A DNA stretch of 41,395 nucleotides. Origin: Lachnospiraceae bacterium. Its GTDB lineage: Bacteria; Bacillota; Clostridia; Lachnospirales; Lachnospiraceae. Below are positions 6,941 to 13,771 of this stretch, one piece after another. Within the stretch, counting starts at the first letter, position 1; each line of letters opens with the position of its first letter. Location of the stretch: NCBI GenBank assembly GCA_017521605.1, contig JAFXCD010000024.1, positions 1-41,395 on the forward strand, read 5' to 3'. The translations under genes and the position numbers were made by a program. The notes below the pieces were generated by a model. The model was given only the letters and a program-made list of their open reading frames with translations, had not been told where the DNA came from and ran no database searches.

Positions 6941-7310
6941 ATGAATAAAATCAATTATATTAAGCAACCTACAGAATACCTATGTGGTCAGGCTTGTGTT
7001 GCCATGCTTGCAGAGGTAACGGTAGAAGAAGTAGTTTCTGTCATGAAAAAACGATAAAGGTACAGGGAAAAAAGATATTGAGAAGGTGCTTAACTATTAT
7101 GGAATTAGGCAAGCAAAGACGATGAAGAAAGCAGATAACTCTTCTGTTTTGCCTAAAGTATGTATTCCCAAAGTGCTCTTGCCAAAATACAGTCATTGGA
7201 TTTTATATTATGATGGAAAATATTATGATCCGGAATTTGGATTGATGGAAGAAATATATCAAAAAGCAAGAATTCAATCATATTTGGAGATTTTTGTTGA
7301 CGAAGATTAG
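6941..7310 (+). pseudogene. Frameshifted C39-like cysteine peptidase
   Basis: The ATG at 6941, with AAGAGGA in front, opens MNKINYIKQPTEYLCGQACV, whose Cys at residue 15 fits the nucleophile of papain-like C39-type domains. The frame stops at TAA 7055-7057 directly after a run of six A (7046-7051). Dropping one A restores a continuous frame to 7310 that contains YSHWILYYDGKYYDPEFG, the His/Asp half of the active site. The repaired protein would be about 122 residues, a normal size for small C39_2-like domains. The lesion is either a real one-base insertion, ribosomal slippage at A6, or a sequencing error; the sequence alone cannot separate them. Confidence 0.75.
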
Positions 7311-7574
7311 GGGTAATAATTTGAAGAACTTTTGATTTTCATAAGTCCGTAAACTTTTAGACTTACGAGATGCTAGAAATTAGTAGAAGATTTGAAGTTT
7401 TCGACCTTCTTGTGGCAATTAGATGTGAATCAGGTGTATGATATTTATGGTGATGTCATTGACATACTTCATATTTGATGCTATATTATTGCTATTAAAG
7501 GAAAGGCACATCGTTTGATGTGAAAGGTGATGAAATGATTAGATAGTCTGATTTGGAAACATATTTAATGATTA
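7311..7574. other. Gene-free stretch with short repeats
   Basis: No convincing gene. AAGTCCGTAA at 7343-7370 starts a segment of about 30 bases that resembles 8709-8740, and it contains the inverted pair TAAGTC/GACTTA. A perfect 6-bp hairpin CACATC/GATGTG with a 4-base loop lies at 7507-7522 without a T run. Nothing else seen. Confidence 0.4.
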
Positions 7575-7741
7575 GAGCCTGTAATAGGTTTTATTAGTGT
7601 TACCGAAATTAGACTATGATTCATGGATTACCTTTTGGTTTGAAAAGGTTTATTTGTGTATGGTCTGTTTTCGAGAGAAAGCGGACCATTTTTTATCGTA
7701 AGAGTTTTCTTGATATGGAAATAAGACTAGATTACAGGCTC
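7575..7741 (+). ncRNA. Candidate structured leader RNA with internal terminator
   Basis: A perfect 11-bp inverted repeat, GAGCCTGTAAT (7575-7585) and ATTACAGGCTC (7731-7741), closes a 167-base segment. Inside are a 7-bp hairpin ACCTTTT/AAAAGGT (7630-7649) and a 13-bp terminator hairpin with a T run (7660-7694). The right closing arm ends 31 bases before the acetyltransferase start. The order of long closing stem, inner hairpin and terminator resembles an attenuator or riboswitch-like leader, but no known class fits. A small inverted-repeat mobile element is the alternative. Confidence 0.4.
7660..7694 (+). terminator. Terminator hairpin inside the candidate leader
   Basis: ATGGTCTGTTTTC (7660-7672) pairs with GAAAGCGGACCAT (7677-7689) over 13 bp with two G-T wobbles around a GAGA loop, followed by a run of six T. 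No gene ends nearby, so it would terminate a leader transcript rather than an upstream gene. Confidence 0.8.
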
Positions 7742-7772
7742 CGATAAGATTAAGAAACGGAGGATAAATTTT

Positions 7773-8699
7773 ATGAGAACCATAAGAACAAAACAGTTTC
7801 AGGTATTAACGGATATCGATATGGCGTGGGATTTTTTGGTGGAAATGTATAATATAGCTTTAAGTGAGGGAAAAGAAAGCATTAAAGCCCCGTTCTTTGA
7901 GTATGCTTTGACATCTGCATGGATGAATAAAAACTATTTATATCTATCCCGCTTCTGGTTGGAAGAAGATTTGGTAGTAGGTTTTGTTTTCTATGAAAAT
8001 CTGACAGACATTTATTTTGTTTTGCGTCCAGGCTATGAAGAATTGGCAGAGGAAATGGTTGTATATGCCAAGGACGCTTTTTATGAGTGGAACGGAGAAA
8101 AGAATTTCATGTTTTCTAAGGGACAAAAGGAACTTATGGAGGCTGCCGAAAAGAACGGATACCGGTTGGCATATATAGATAAAACCCACGTATTGGACAT
8201 GACAAAGGCGGAACTTAACTTTGAGTTGCCGGAAGGATTTCATTTTGTGAAACCGAAGGATGTGGACCCGGTAAAGCTAGCAAGATGTACTTGGAAAGGC
8301 TTCAATGAGTGGGAGTTGGGACCGTTTTTAGATTGGGATGTTCCGAATGATAGATCGGATTGGACTCCGCATAAATCCTATACCGATGTGATTAGCAATA
8401 TTATGGCACCGCCACCTCATTTCAAGGATGAATATGATGTAATTATTGCAAATGAAGAAGGAGACTATGTATGCTACTCCGGAATGTGGTGGGTGCCGGA
8501 AAACGGTCTTGCGTATATGGAGCCGTTGTGTACCATACCGGAATACGCTCATAGAGGCTTGGCGGCTGCAGCATTAACTGTTCATTATCGAAGATTTAAG
8601 GAAATGGGCGGTAAGCTTTTGACCGGAGGCGGAAGTGAATTTTACAAAAAGATAGGATATGATGTGGAGGAGTATTCCTGGGTTTATAAGAAGGCGTAA
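7773..8699 (+). CDS. Two-domain GNAT-family acetyltransferase
   Basis: A 308-residue protein. The C-terminal half is a GNAT acetyltransferase: a beta-strand MEPLCTIPEYAHRG leads into the acetyl-CoA pyrophosphate loop around residues 260-266 (HRGLAAA), then a long helix and a final GYDVEEYSWVYKK strand. The N-terminal half has the size and strand pattern of a second, degenerate GNAT fold, as in many 300-residue members. It is cytoplasmic and the substrate is unknown. AACGGAGGATAAA gives a good ribosome site. It lies behind a candidate structured leader with a terminator. A relic of a close paralogue's C-terminus survives at 23077-23130. Confidence 0.85.
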   Translation: MRTIRTKQFQVLTDIDMAWDFLVEMYNIALSEGKESIKAPFFEYALTSAWMNKNYLYLSRFWLEEDLVVGFVFYENLTDIYFVLRPGYEELAEEMVVYAKDAFYEWNGEKNFMFSKGQKELMEAAEKNGYRLAYIDKTHVLDMTKAELNFELPEGFHFVKPKDVDPVKLARCTWKGFNEWELGPFLDWDVPNDRSDWTPHKSYTDVISNIMAPPPHFKDEYDVIIANEEGDYVCYSGMWWVPENGLAYMEPLCTIPEYAHRGLAAAALTVHYRRFKEMGGKLLTGGGSEFYKKIGYDVEEYSWVYKKA

Positions 8700-8802
8700 T
8701 CAGGTCCGGTTAAGTCCGTAATATTTTAGTTTTATGGAGTAGTGAAGTGGGGAATGCCAATCCGATTCGTGTATTAGATTTCTTTGCTAAACAGTTCAAA
8801 AC

Positions 8803-8926
8803 GTCCATTTGTCAAGTCACGACTTACCATGAATTATATGGACTTCATCGAGAAATGGGGTATCTTACACCCAAGATAGCTACCCCTTTGTGCGAGTGCA
8901 GCGCAGGCTAGTTTGAATAATAAATA
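8803..8926 (+). repeat. Dispersed 125-bp repeat A, copy 2
   Basis: Gapless match to 2680-2803. In the shared frame this copy reads RPFVKSRLTMNYMDFIEKWG, then ILHPR and a TAG at 8875-8877; copy 1 reads a diverged version with the same LHPR ending. Identity continues past the stop, so the unit includes untranslated sequence. GGGGTATCTT/AAGATAGCTACCCC (8857-8886) can form an imperfect hairpin. Upstream, 8715-8802 holds an open frame without a recognisable start or product. This and the terminator below are all I see in 8700-9030. Confidence 0.65.
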
Positions 8927-8948
8927 ATGTTTTCTATTAAAATCTTTC

Positions 8949-8981
8949 GCTACCCCACTTTCCGGTGGGGTAGCTGTTTTT
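8949..8981 (+). terminator. Rho-independent terminator
   Basis: A perfect 10-bp stem GCTACCCCAC/GTGGGGTAGC (8949-8958/8965-8974) followed by TGTTTTT. It would end transcripts from the acetyltransferase and the repeat. Confidence 0.9.
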
Positions 8982-9039
8982 AATTATGTACAATAGTTCT
9001 AAGGTTTTGTGCTGTATGTTGTTGGTGTGTATGATGGTG

Positions 9040-9048
9040 TGTTATAAT
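9040..9048 (+). promoter_or_regulatory. Extended -10 promoter of the GNAT gene
   Basis: TG at 9040-9041 and TATAAT at 9043-9048, again in the context TGTGTTATAATG. TTGTTG at 9019-9024 with an 18-base spacer is a possible -35. Confidence 0.7.
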
Positions 9049-9093
9049 GTGTGTGAACCATGATGAAATTGAACTATATGGGAGATTATAGGT

Positions 9094-9561
9094 ATGCAGA
9101 TAAGAAAAGCTACGAGGGACGATATTGAAGCATTAAGAGCATTGTATTTAGAATTGGAACAAGATGCAGTTAAATATCAGCCGGAACATTTTGTGATTGG
9201 ATATAGAGATGATGACTTTTTTGAGAATATCTTTAATAGCGAAAATCAAGATATTTTAGTCGCTGAAGCAGAAGCAGGGGTGGTTGGATTTTCTCATGTC
9301 ATGATACTGAAACAGAAAAATGTGGCATGTCTTAAGCCACAAACATTAGTGTATATTCAAGATTTAGATGTGATAACACAGATGCGTGGTCAAGGAATAG
9401 GTTCACTACTAATGAAAACAAGTAAAGAGTATGGAATTGCTCATGGAGCTAACTTTATTAGAACACAGGTGTTTCCGCAAAATATAAGAGGTATGAGATT
9501 TTATGAAAAAAATGGCTTTTGTGAAATGATGAAGACCGTAGAATGTCTAATCAAAGAATAA
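9094..9561 (+). CDS. GNAT-family N-acetyltransferase
   Basis: A 155-residue single-domain GNAT enzyme. It starts with the usual MQIRKATRDDIEALRALY strand and helix, has a central VYIQDLDV strand, and carries the acetyl-CoA loop MRGQGIGSLLM at residues 97-107. The C-terminal NIRGMRFYEKNGF segment is the conserved NxxAxxFYxxxGF-type motif. It transfers an acetyl group from acetyl-CoA to an amine, and the substrate cannot be read from sequence. GGGAG sits about 10 bases before the ATG. It has its own extended -10 promoter and is followed by a decayed AraC gene. Family call is firm; function beyond that is unknown. Confidence 0.92.
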   Translation: MQIRKATRDDIEALRALYLELEQDAVKYQPEHFVIGYRDDDFFENIFNSENQDILVAEAEAGVVGFSHVMILKQKNVACLKPQTLVYIQDLDVITQMRGQGIGSLLMKTSKEYGIAHGANFIRTQVFPQNIRGMRFYEKNGFCEMMKTVECLIKE

Positions 9562-9627
9562 TGGCAAAAAAAGTCGAGAAACCATTTCTTCCTGTGTTGT
9601 ATACTGTTATTGCAAGGAGGTAATAAG

Positions 9628-9791
9628 GTGATAGAACATATTGAAGCGGTTCAAAGGATGCAGGATTATATTAAAATGAACATTGAGAATGATATGGCTA
9701 TTGCTGGGATAAATCAAATCCACGAATTCAGCTGGAACCAATCGGAACAAGAGGGTATATTGAGTTGTGTCCGGTAAAAAGCATGGAGTGA
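9628..9791 (+). pseudogene. AraC/effector-binding regulator with a central deletion
   Basis: A GTG at 9628 behind a perfect AAGGAGG opens MIEHIEAVQRMQDYIKMNIE, the typical first helix of clostridial AraC regulators. After about 27 residues the sequence jumps frame into PRIQLEPIGTRGYIELCPVK, ending with TGA at 9789-9791; this is the typical C-terminal strand pair of a GyrI-like effector-binding domain. Head and tail of a roughly 290-residue protein are thus kept and the middle is gone. Read without the frame jump it would give only 49 residues. The intact paralogue follows 99 bases later, so this is a decayed tandem copy. Confidence 0.65.
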
Positions 9792-9889
9792 ATTAATTTG
9801 AAGTTAACAACCTGACAAAACTTCGCAAGCCAGGAAATGTAATCATCTCAAATTGCTCCTATAATAGGCTTCGACAGGAGGAATAAAGT

Positions 9890-10780
9890 ATGGAGTGGAT
9901 AGCAGCAATGCAACAGGCAATTACTTATATGGAAGAACATCTTATGGAGGAAATTAACTATGAAGATGTAGCGAAACATGTGCACACTTCGAGCTACGAG
10001 TTTCATAGGGCATTTAGCTTTCTTACAGGGATGACTGCCAATACCTATATTCGCAACCGGAGGTTGTCTTTAGCAGGTAGAGAAATTGTAGAAACCGATG
10101 CTAAAATAACAGACATTGCGCTTAGATATGGTTATGAAACACCGGAGAGTTTTACAAAGGCATTTACAAGGTTTCATGGGATTGCGCCTAAATTTGCCAG
10201 AGAAGAATCTGCGAAGCTCTTACTTTTCAATCCACTTGTTATTAAAATAACTGTGGAAGGTGGTAAAAGTATGGATTACAGAATCGTACAAACAAAAGAA
10301 CAAAAATTTATTGCAGTGGTAAGAAGTTTTCAAAATGAAATTATTAATGATGAGGAAAATCATGATATTCCTGATTTTTGGGGAGAGTGTAATGACAAAA
10401 ATCTAATAGGGCCGATTTGCAATCTGCGACCGGAAGGAAAGCGAAACTTGTATGGGTTATGTTCTCCGACAAAGGAAGGTGTTGATACGTTTGAATATGG
10501 AATTGGTGTCTTGATTGATGAAGATACATCGGAGTTTGATTTCTCAGAAATGCAAAAAGCAGGTTATAGTATCTGGGATGTGAAACCGGGAACTTATGTT
10601 GTATTTGACTGCATCGGTGAGGATGGTGATTGTATCGGTGACACTTGGGCTAAATTCTATAAAGAATTCTTGCCACAAATGGGGTATGAATCAGAAGCAG
10701 AAACAGATTATGAAATATATTTTGAAAAAGGAAGAAGGGGTCTATTCTGTGAACTGTGGATTCCGGTAAGAAAAAAATAA
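9890..10780 (+). CDS. AraC-family regulator with GyrI-like effector-binding domain
   Basis: A 296-residue one-component transcription factor. Residues about 5-105 hold the two helix-turn-helix motifs of the AraC/XylS domain, including the conserved second motif IALRYGYETPESFTKAFTRFHG. Residues about 128-296 (MDYRIVQTKEQKFIAVVRSF onward) are a GyrI-like domain that in relatives binds hydrophobic or cationic small molecules. The head-first arrangement is that of Rob/BmrR-like sensors in clostridia. The ribosome site CAGGAGGAA is ideal. A TATAAT at 9860-9865 is a promoter candidate. It ends 3 bases before a strong terminator. Paralogues lie at 9628 (internal deletion) and 12645 (truncated). Confidence 0.92.
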   Translation: MEWIAAMQQAITYMEEHLMEEINYEDVAKHVHTSSYEFHRAFSFLTGMTANTYIRNRRLSLAGREIVETDAKITDIALRYGYETPESFTKAFTRFHGIAPKFAREESAKLLLFNPLVIKITVEGGKSMDYRIVQTKEQKFIAVVRSFQNEIINDEENHDIPDFWGECNDKNLIGPICNLRPEGKRNLYGLCSPTKEGVDTFEYGIGVLIDEDTSEFDFSEMQKAGYSIWDVKPGTYVVFDCIGEDGDCIGDTWAKFYKEFLPQMGYESEAETDYEIYFEKGRRGLFCELWIPVRKK

Positions 10781-10782
10781 TG

Positions 10783-10827
10783 AAATCTCCGCCTCAAACC
10801 ATAACGGTTAGGGGAGGAGATTTTTTT
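10783..10827 (+). terminator. Rho-independent terminator with a CATAACGG loop
   Basis: AAATCTCC (10783-10790) pairs with GGAGATTT (10816-10823); an inner AACC/GGTT stem lies around ATAAC, and a T7 run ends at 10827. The overall layout and tip sequence match the terminator at 2815-2853. Confidence 0.88.
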
Positions 10828-10892
10828 GTGGGGAATAGGGAAAAAAACTATGTGGTGTATGGAGTTGTGAGGAAAGTGATTGATAATTCGTA
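10828..10892 (+). repeat. Partial copy of the promoter-leader repeat
   Basis: GTGGGGAATAGGGAAAAA followed by CTATGTGGTGTATGGAGTTG and TGAGGAAAG matches the upstream third of the repeat at 138-435 and 13470-13771. The part with the TATAAT box and leader is absent. As in copy 2 it starts directly after a terminator with the conserved loop. Confidence 0.6.
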
Positions 10893-10948
10893 AGTATTAT
10901 GATATGATTAAAAACGAACACATATTCGATGACTAATGGGGGGAGGAC

Positions 10949-11419
10949 ATGAAAATGGAGTATAATAGATGTATTAAAGAGTCTTTCACGGTTGTTGGAA
11001 AGGAAGGTTCAACAACAGCAGGAGAAGGATTTATTCAGAACTTATGGGAAGAGGCTAATGGTCATTTTAATGAAGTGTCACATTTGGCAAAAAAAGATGA
11101 TAAAGGGAACATTGTTGGCATATGGGGAGCAATGTCAGATATGTCACGTTCTTTTCAACCGTGGGAAGATGGATTTGCCAAGGGACTCTATTTGGCAGGA
11201 GTAGAGTGTGTAGATGACGCTGAGGCTCCGGAAGGATGGACAAAGTGGGTGATTCCGGGGTATGAGTATCTTTATGTAGAGTGTGAAGGGGAGAATACAT
11301 TTCTTCAGGTGATAAAGTACATGGAAGAGAATAAGATTCCACTTGTTGGTGCAGTACATGATTTTACCTGTCCGGAGACCGGTAAAAATTATATGTTTTT
11401 CCCTATTGGGAGACTGTAA
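10949..11419 (+). CDS. Stand-alone GyrI-like effector-binding protein
   Basis: A 156-residue protein consisting only of a GyrI-like effector-binding domain with no DNA-binding head. Visible family features are the central IPGYEYLYVECEGENTFLQVI segment and the C-terminal CPETGKNYMFFPIGRL strand pair. Stand-alone members bind or in some cases hydrolyse small ligands; which applies here is unknown. GGGGGGAGGAC precedes the ATG, with a second in-frame ATG two codons later. It is the first gene of a probable three-gene transcript with the Cys-rich and HhH-like proteins (gaps of 41 and 54 bases). A TATGAT near 10897-10908 is a promoter candidate. Confidence 0.82.
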   Translation: MKMEYNRCIKESFTVVGKEGSTTAGEGFIQNLWEEANGHFNEVSHLAKKDDKGNIVGIWGAMSDMSRSFQPWEDGFAKGLYLAGVECVDDAEAPEGWTKWVIPGYEYLYVECEGENTFLQVIKYMEENKIPLVGAVHDFTCPETGKNYMFFPIGRL

Positions 11420-11460
11420 GAATAGTGACAAAGATACAGATTTTTAGGGAGGAAAAAATC

Positions 11461-12006
11461 ATGGCAAAAAACGATAATGCACATGCTATCAGGTTGATTG
11501 ATAGTTTAAGAAGAAATATAGGAAGTGATGTGGGAGATGAAGTTGAAGAGAACTACCCATTGTCAAAAAGTGCTAATATCGAGAAGAAATATGAATGGGC
11601 AAAGAATGTATGTGATTATCTTGATGAGCACTTTGATACTGAAACAATCATGAGTCTTAGAAAAGAATGTAGATGTAATGATGGCAAATCGATAGCAAAC
11701 AAGATTTTAAAGTATTTGAACAAAGCAGATAGCATTGAACAGTTTGTAAAGGAGTTTAATGCAAACGGATCCTTTGCATTTCTTGAATACATATCGGACA
11801 ATAAGATTCTTTTTTGTTATCCGGAATGCTATTGCGCTTGTATAAAAAGAGTACCGGGAGAAGTATCAAGAAGTTGGTGTTATTGCACATTGGGAAATGC
11901 AGAAGGAATTTTTAGAGAAGTGTTTAAGCGAGATGATATCAAAGTTACACTACTTGAAAGTATAAAGACTGGTGGAGACAAATGTGCAATTGAGGTGGAA
12001 TGGTAA
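11461..12006 (+). CDS. Cys-rich protein with V4R-like C-terminus
   Basis: A 181-residue soluble protein with ten cysteines, concentrated in ECRC (69-72), CYPECYCAC (119-127), WCYC (139-142) and C175. The C-terminal half, with WCYCTLGNAEGIFREVF and then TGGDKCAIEVEW, resembles the end of V4R/amino-thiazoline-hydrolase-like domains, where a glycine-rich turn and a final Cys-containing strand are diagnostic. It may belong to the DUF6144 group, but I am not certain. The cysteines could bind a metal or sense redox state; that is inference. The ATG at 11461 follows AGGGAGGAAAAAATC; an in-frame upstream start at 11425 lacks a site. Confidence 0.7.
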   Translation: MAKNDNAHAIRLIDSLRRNIGSDVGDEVEENYPLSKSANIEKKYEWAKNVCDYLDEHFDTETIMSLRKECRCNDGKSIANKILKYLNKADSIEQFVKEFNANGSFAFLEYISDNKILFCYPECYCACIKRVPGEVSRSWCYCTLGNAEGIFREVFKRDDIKVTLLESIKTGGDKCAIEVEW

Positions 12007-12060
12007 AAAGAATGAATCAATCACAATGGATAAATTAGTATTTTTTCTGCTGGAGGTGTT

Positions 12061-12588
12061 ATGTTGAATACGGATTATAAGATAGAGGCAATAAAAGTCC
12101 TATTGAATACGGATTGTATTTTGACAAGATATTATTCGTTGATTCCATACAAAGACATTCTGATAGAAAACTTGAATAAAATGGGATGCCATACAAAATC
12201 AGATTGCATGAAATTATCAGATGAGTCTTTATTAGAAGCGGGTTTATCGGATATTGAAATGGCACACCTCTTTAGAGCGTTTCTGGTTTTGTACGATATA
12301 AATCCGACGAAATTAAAAGAAATTAATTCTTTTTGTAAAGAGAAGGAAGAAATACAATCTTTTCAAGAATTGTATCAGTTGCCTGGGGTAAAAAAGACGA
12401 GAGCAATGCTCTATTTTAAGGCAGGTTTTCGATCTTTGGATGATATTGCAAATTCTTCGCCTCAAGAAATCATTGCAAAAACAGAGAACATTATAAGAAA
12501 AGAAAATCTGAGTTTAAAGGTGCCATTGATGAAGGAAGTTAAGACTCATATAGCTGTTGCAAGAGCATTTACAGATGTTTTGAAATAG
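12061..12588 (+). CDS. Helix-hairpin-helix (DUF4332-like) protein
   Basis: A 175-residue, mostly helical protein. Residues 105-135 (LYQLPGVKKTRAMLYFKAGF followed by RSLDDIA) read as a helix-hairpin-helix unit of the kind in DUF4332 proteins, and residues 40-70 look like a weaker copy of the same unit (KSDCMKLSDESLLEAGLSDI). Such units bind nucleic acid backbones non-specifically or mediate protein contacts. It has no catalytic motif or membrane segment. The ATG at 12061 follows GGAGGTGTT. It is the last gene of the run starting at 10949, with a truncated AraC gene behind it. The partner and role are unknown. Confidence 0.7.
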   Translation: MLNTDYKIEAIKVLLNTDCILTRYYSLIPYKDILIENLNKMGCHTKSDCMKLSDESLLEAGLSDIEMAHLFRAFLVLYDINPTKLKEINSFCKEKEEIQSFQELYQLPGVKKTRAMLYFKAGFRSLDDIANSSPQEIIAKTENIIRKENLSLKVPLMKEVKTHIAVARAFTDVLK

Positions 12589-12644
12589 ACAAAATAGAGC
12601 AAACAAAGACAGGAATCCTAATGCCTCAGGACATATAATCATAC

Positions 12645-13349
12645 GTGACAGATATGACACCGACAGAATATTTGCGAAATCGACGCCTTTCACAAGCGGG
12701 GGCGGAGCTGGCAAATGGAGACAAACGTGTTATAGATGTGGCATTGAAGTATGGATATGATTCGCCGGAAAGTTTTGCGAAAGCGTTCTCCAGATTTCAT
12801 GGTTTTTCGCCAATGCAAGCTAGAAAAGGTAGTCCTATTAAGTTTATGAATCGGTATACAATCCGAATCACAATCGAAGGAGGCAATATTATGGAATACC
12901 AAATTGAAAAGTGGGAAGCTATGGATTTGCTTGTACATACGAAGACTTTCCATGTAGAAACAAGTGAGAAGGAAATACCTGTATTCTGGGATGAATATTA
13001 TGAAAACGAAGAATATAGAAAGATACCGGGATACTTAGGAATTTGCGCACATAAGAAGACAGATAGTGATGTGCTTCAGTATGGAATTGGGTGTAAAGCT
13101 TCTGATGTGGAAGGCATTCCTGAAGGATTTGAGATTATACATATTCCGGAATATTCTTGGGCAGTATTTCGTTGTGTCGGACCATCACCGGATGCTATTC
13201 AAGCAATGTGGGACAGAATTTATAATGAATGGCTCCCAATAGCAGAATATGAACTGATACCTGATTATTATATTGAAAATTATTTGCCGGGCAATCCAAC
13301 AGCACAGGATTATGTAAGTGAAATCTGCATTCCGGTGAAAAGGTGTTGA
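12645..13349 (+). pseudogene. 5'-truncated AraC/effector-binding regulator
   Basis: From a GTG at 12645 the frame reads TDMTPTEYLRNRRLSQAG onward, which is the middle of an AraC domain: the first helix-turn-helix (about 45 residues) is missing, and a TAA lies four codons upstream in the same frame. The second motif (VALKYGYDSPESFAKAFSRFHG) and the whole GyrI-like effector domain (MEYQIEKWEAMDLL to the end) are intact. No ribosome site precedes the GTG. An internal ATG at 12891, after GAAGGAGG, could still yield a 152-residue stand-alone effector domain, like the gene at 10949. It is a paralogue of the gene at 9890. The lesion was probably a deletion joining it to the HhH gene. Confidence 0.75.
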
Positions 13350-13432
13350 TTTAGTTTATGAACAATAGTAGCTTACAAACAATTTAACACTACTTGGCAT
13401 AAGGCTTGCAGAAAGTAAATAAATGTATGAAA

Positions 13433-13465
13433 AATGGCTCAGATTCGTAACGGTTCTGAGCCATT
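13433..13465 (+). terminator. Hairpin terminator with a CGTAACGG loop
   Basis: A perfect 11-bp stem AATGGCTCAGA/TCTGAGCCATT (13433-13443/13455-13465) whose 11-base loop contains CGTAACGG. The following GCTTGTTTG is a weak T run. It is immediately followed by copy 2 of the promoter-leader repeat. Confidence 0.7.
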
Positions 13466-13469
13466 GCTT

Positions 13470-13771
13470 GTTTGTGGGAGAAAGTGGCAGAAAGCTATGT
13501 AGGGTATGGAATTGTGAGGAAAAAGCAATCGGGTGCTGGGAGAAATATTGGCTTTAGGATAGTCGTCAATTGTGAGTTTAGGGTATAAGATATTGAGTAG
13601 GTGTGTTATAATGTTGAAAGACATTTTGATTTTAGTAGAGTGAACTAAAGAGCTTAAAGTAATTGTATTTAGCCATTAGTATGATACGTAGCACAAATCT
13701 AAACAAGAGATTCTTGTTGCTACTTTGGTCTAATGCCAGTATGAACTGTGAGAGAACGGGAGGAATATAAA
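13470..13771 (+). repeat. Dispersed promoter-leader repeat, copy 2
   Basis: The counterpart of 138-435. The extended -10 is at 13604-13612 and the leader is about 150 bases. Here the inner hairpin is longer (AACAAGA/TCTTGTT, 13702-13708/13712-13718) and sits inside the same GTAGC/GCTAC pair (13688-13692/13719-13723). The competing upstream hairpin of copy 1 is degraded. With the terminator above, this covers the gene-free stretch 13350-13771. Confidence 0.8.
13604..13612 (+). promoter_or_regulatory. Extended -10 promoter of the GH2 gene
   Basis: TG at 13604-13605 and TATAAT at 13607-13612, 165 bases before the ATG; the matching distance in copy 1 is 162. The core TGTGTTATAATGTT is identical in both copies. 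Confidence 0.75.

Noticed and set aside
7500-7772. T-box leader for the acetyltransferase
   Set aside because: No T-box consensus (GGGTGG-type) sequence, no specifier loop, and an acetyltransferase is not a usual target.
8715-8913. A 66-codon open frame without an ATG after the acetyltransferase
   Set aside because: No start with a ribosome site, no recognisable product; the pattern of changes in its repeated part does not favour this frame over the one ending in LHPR.
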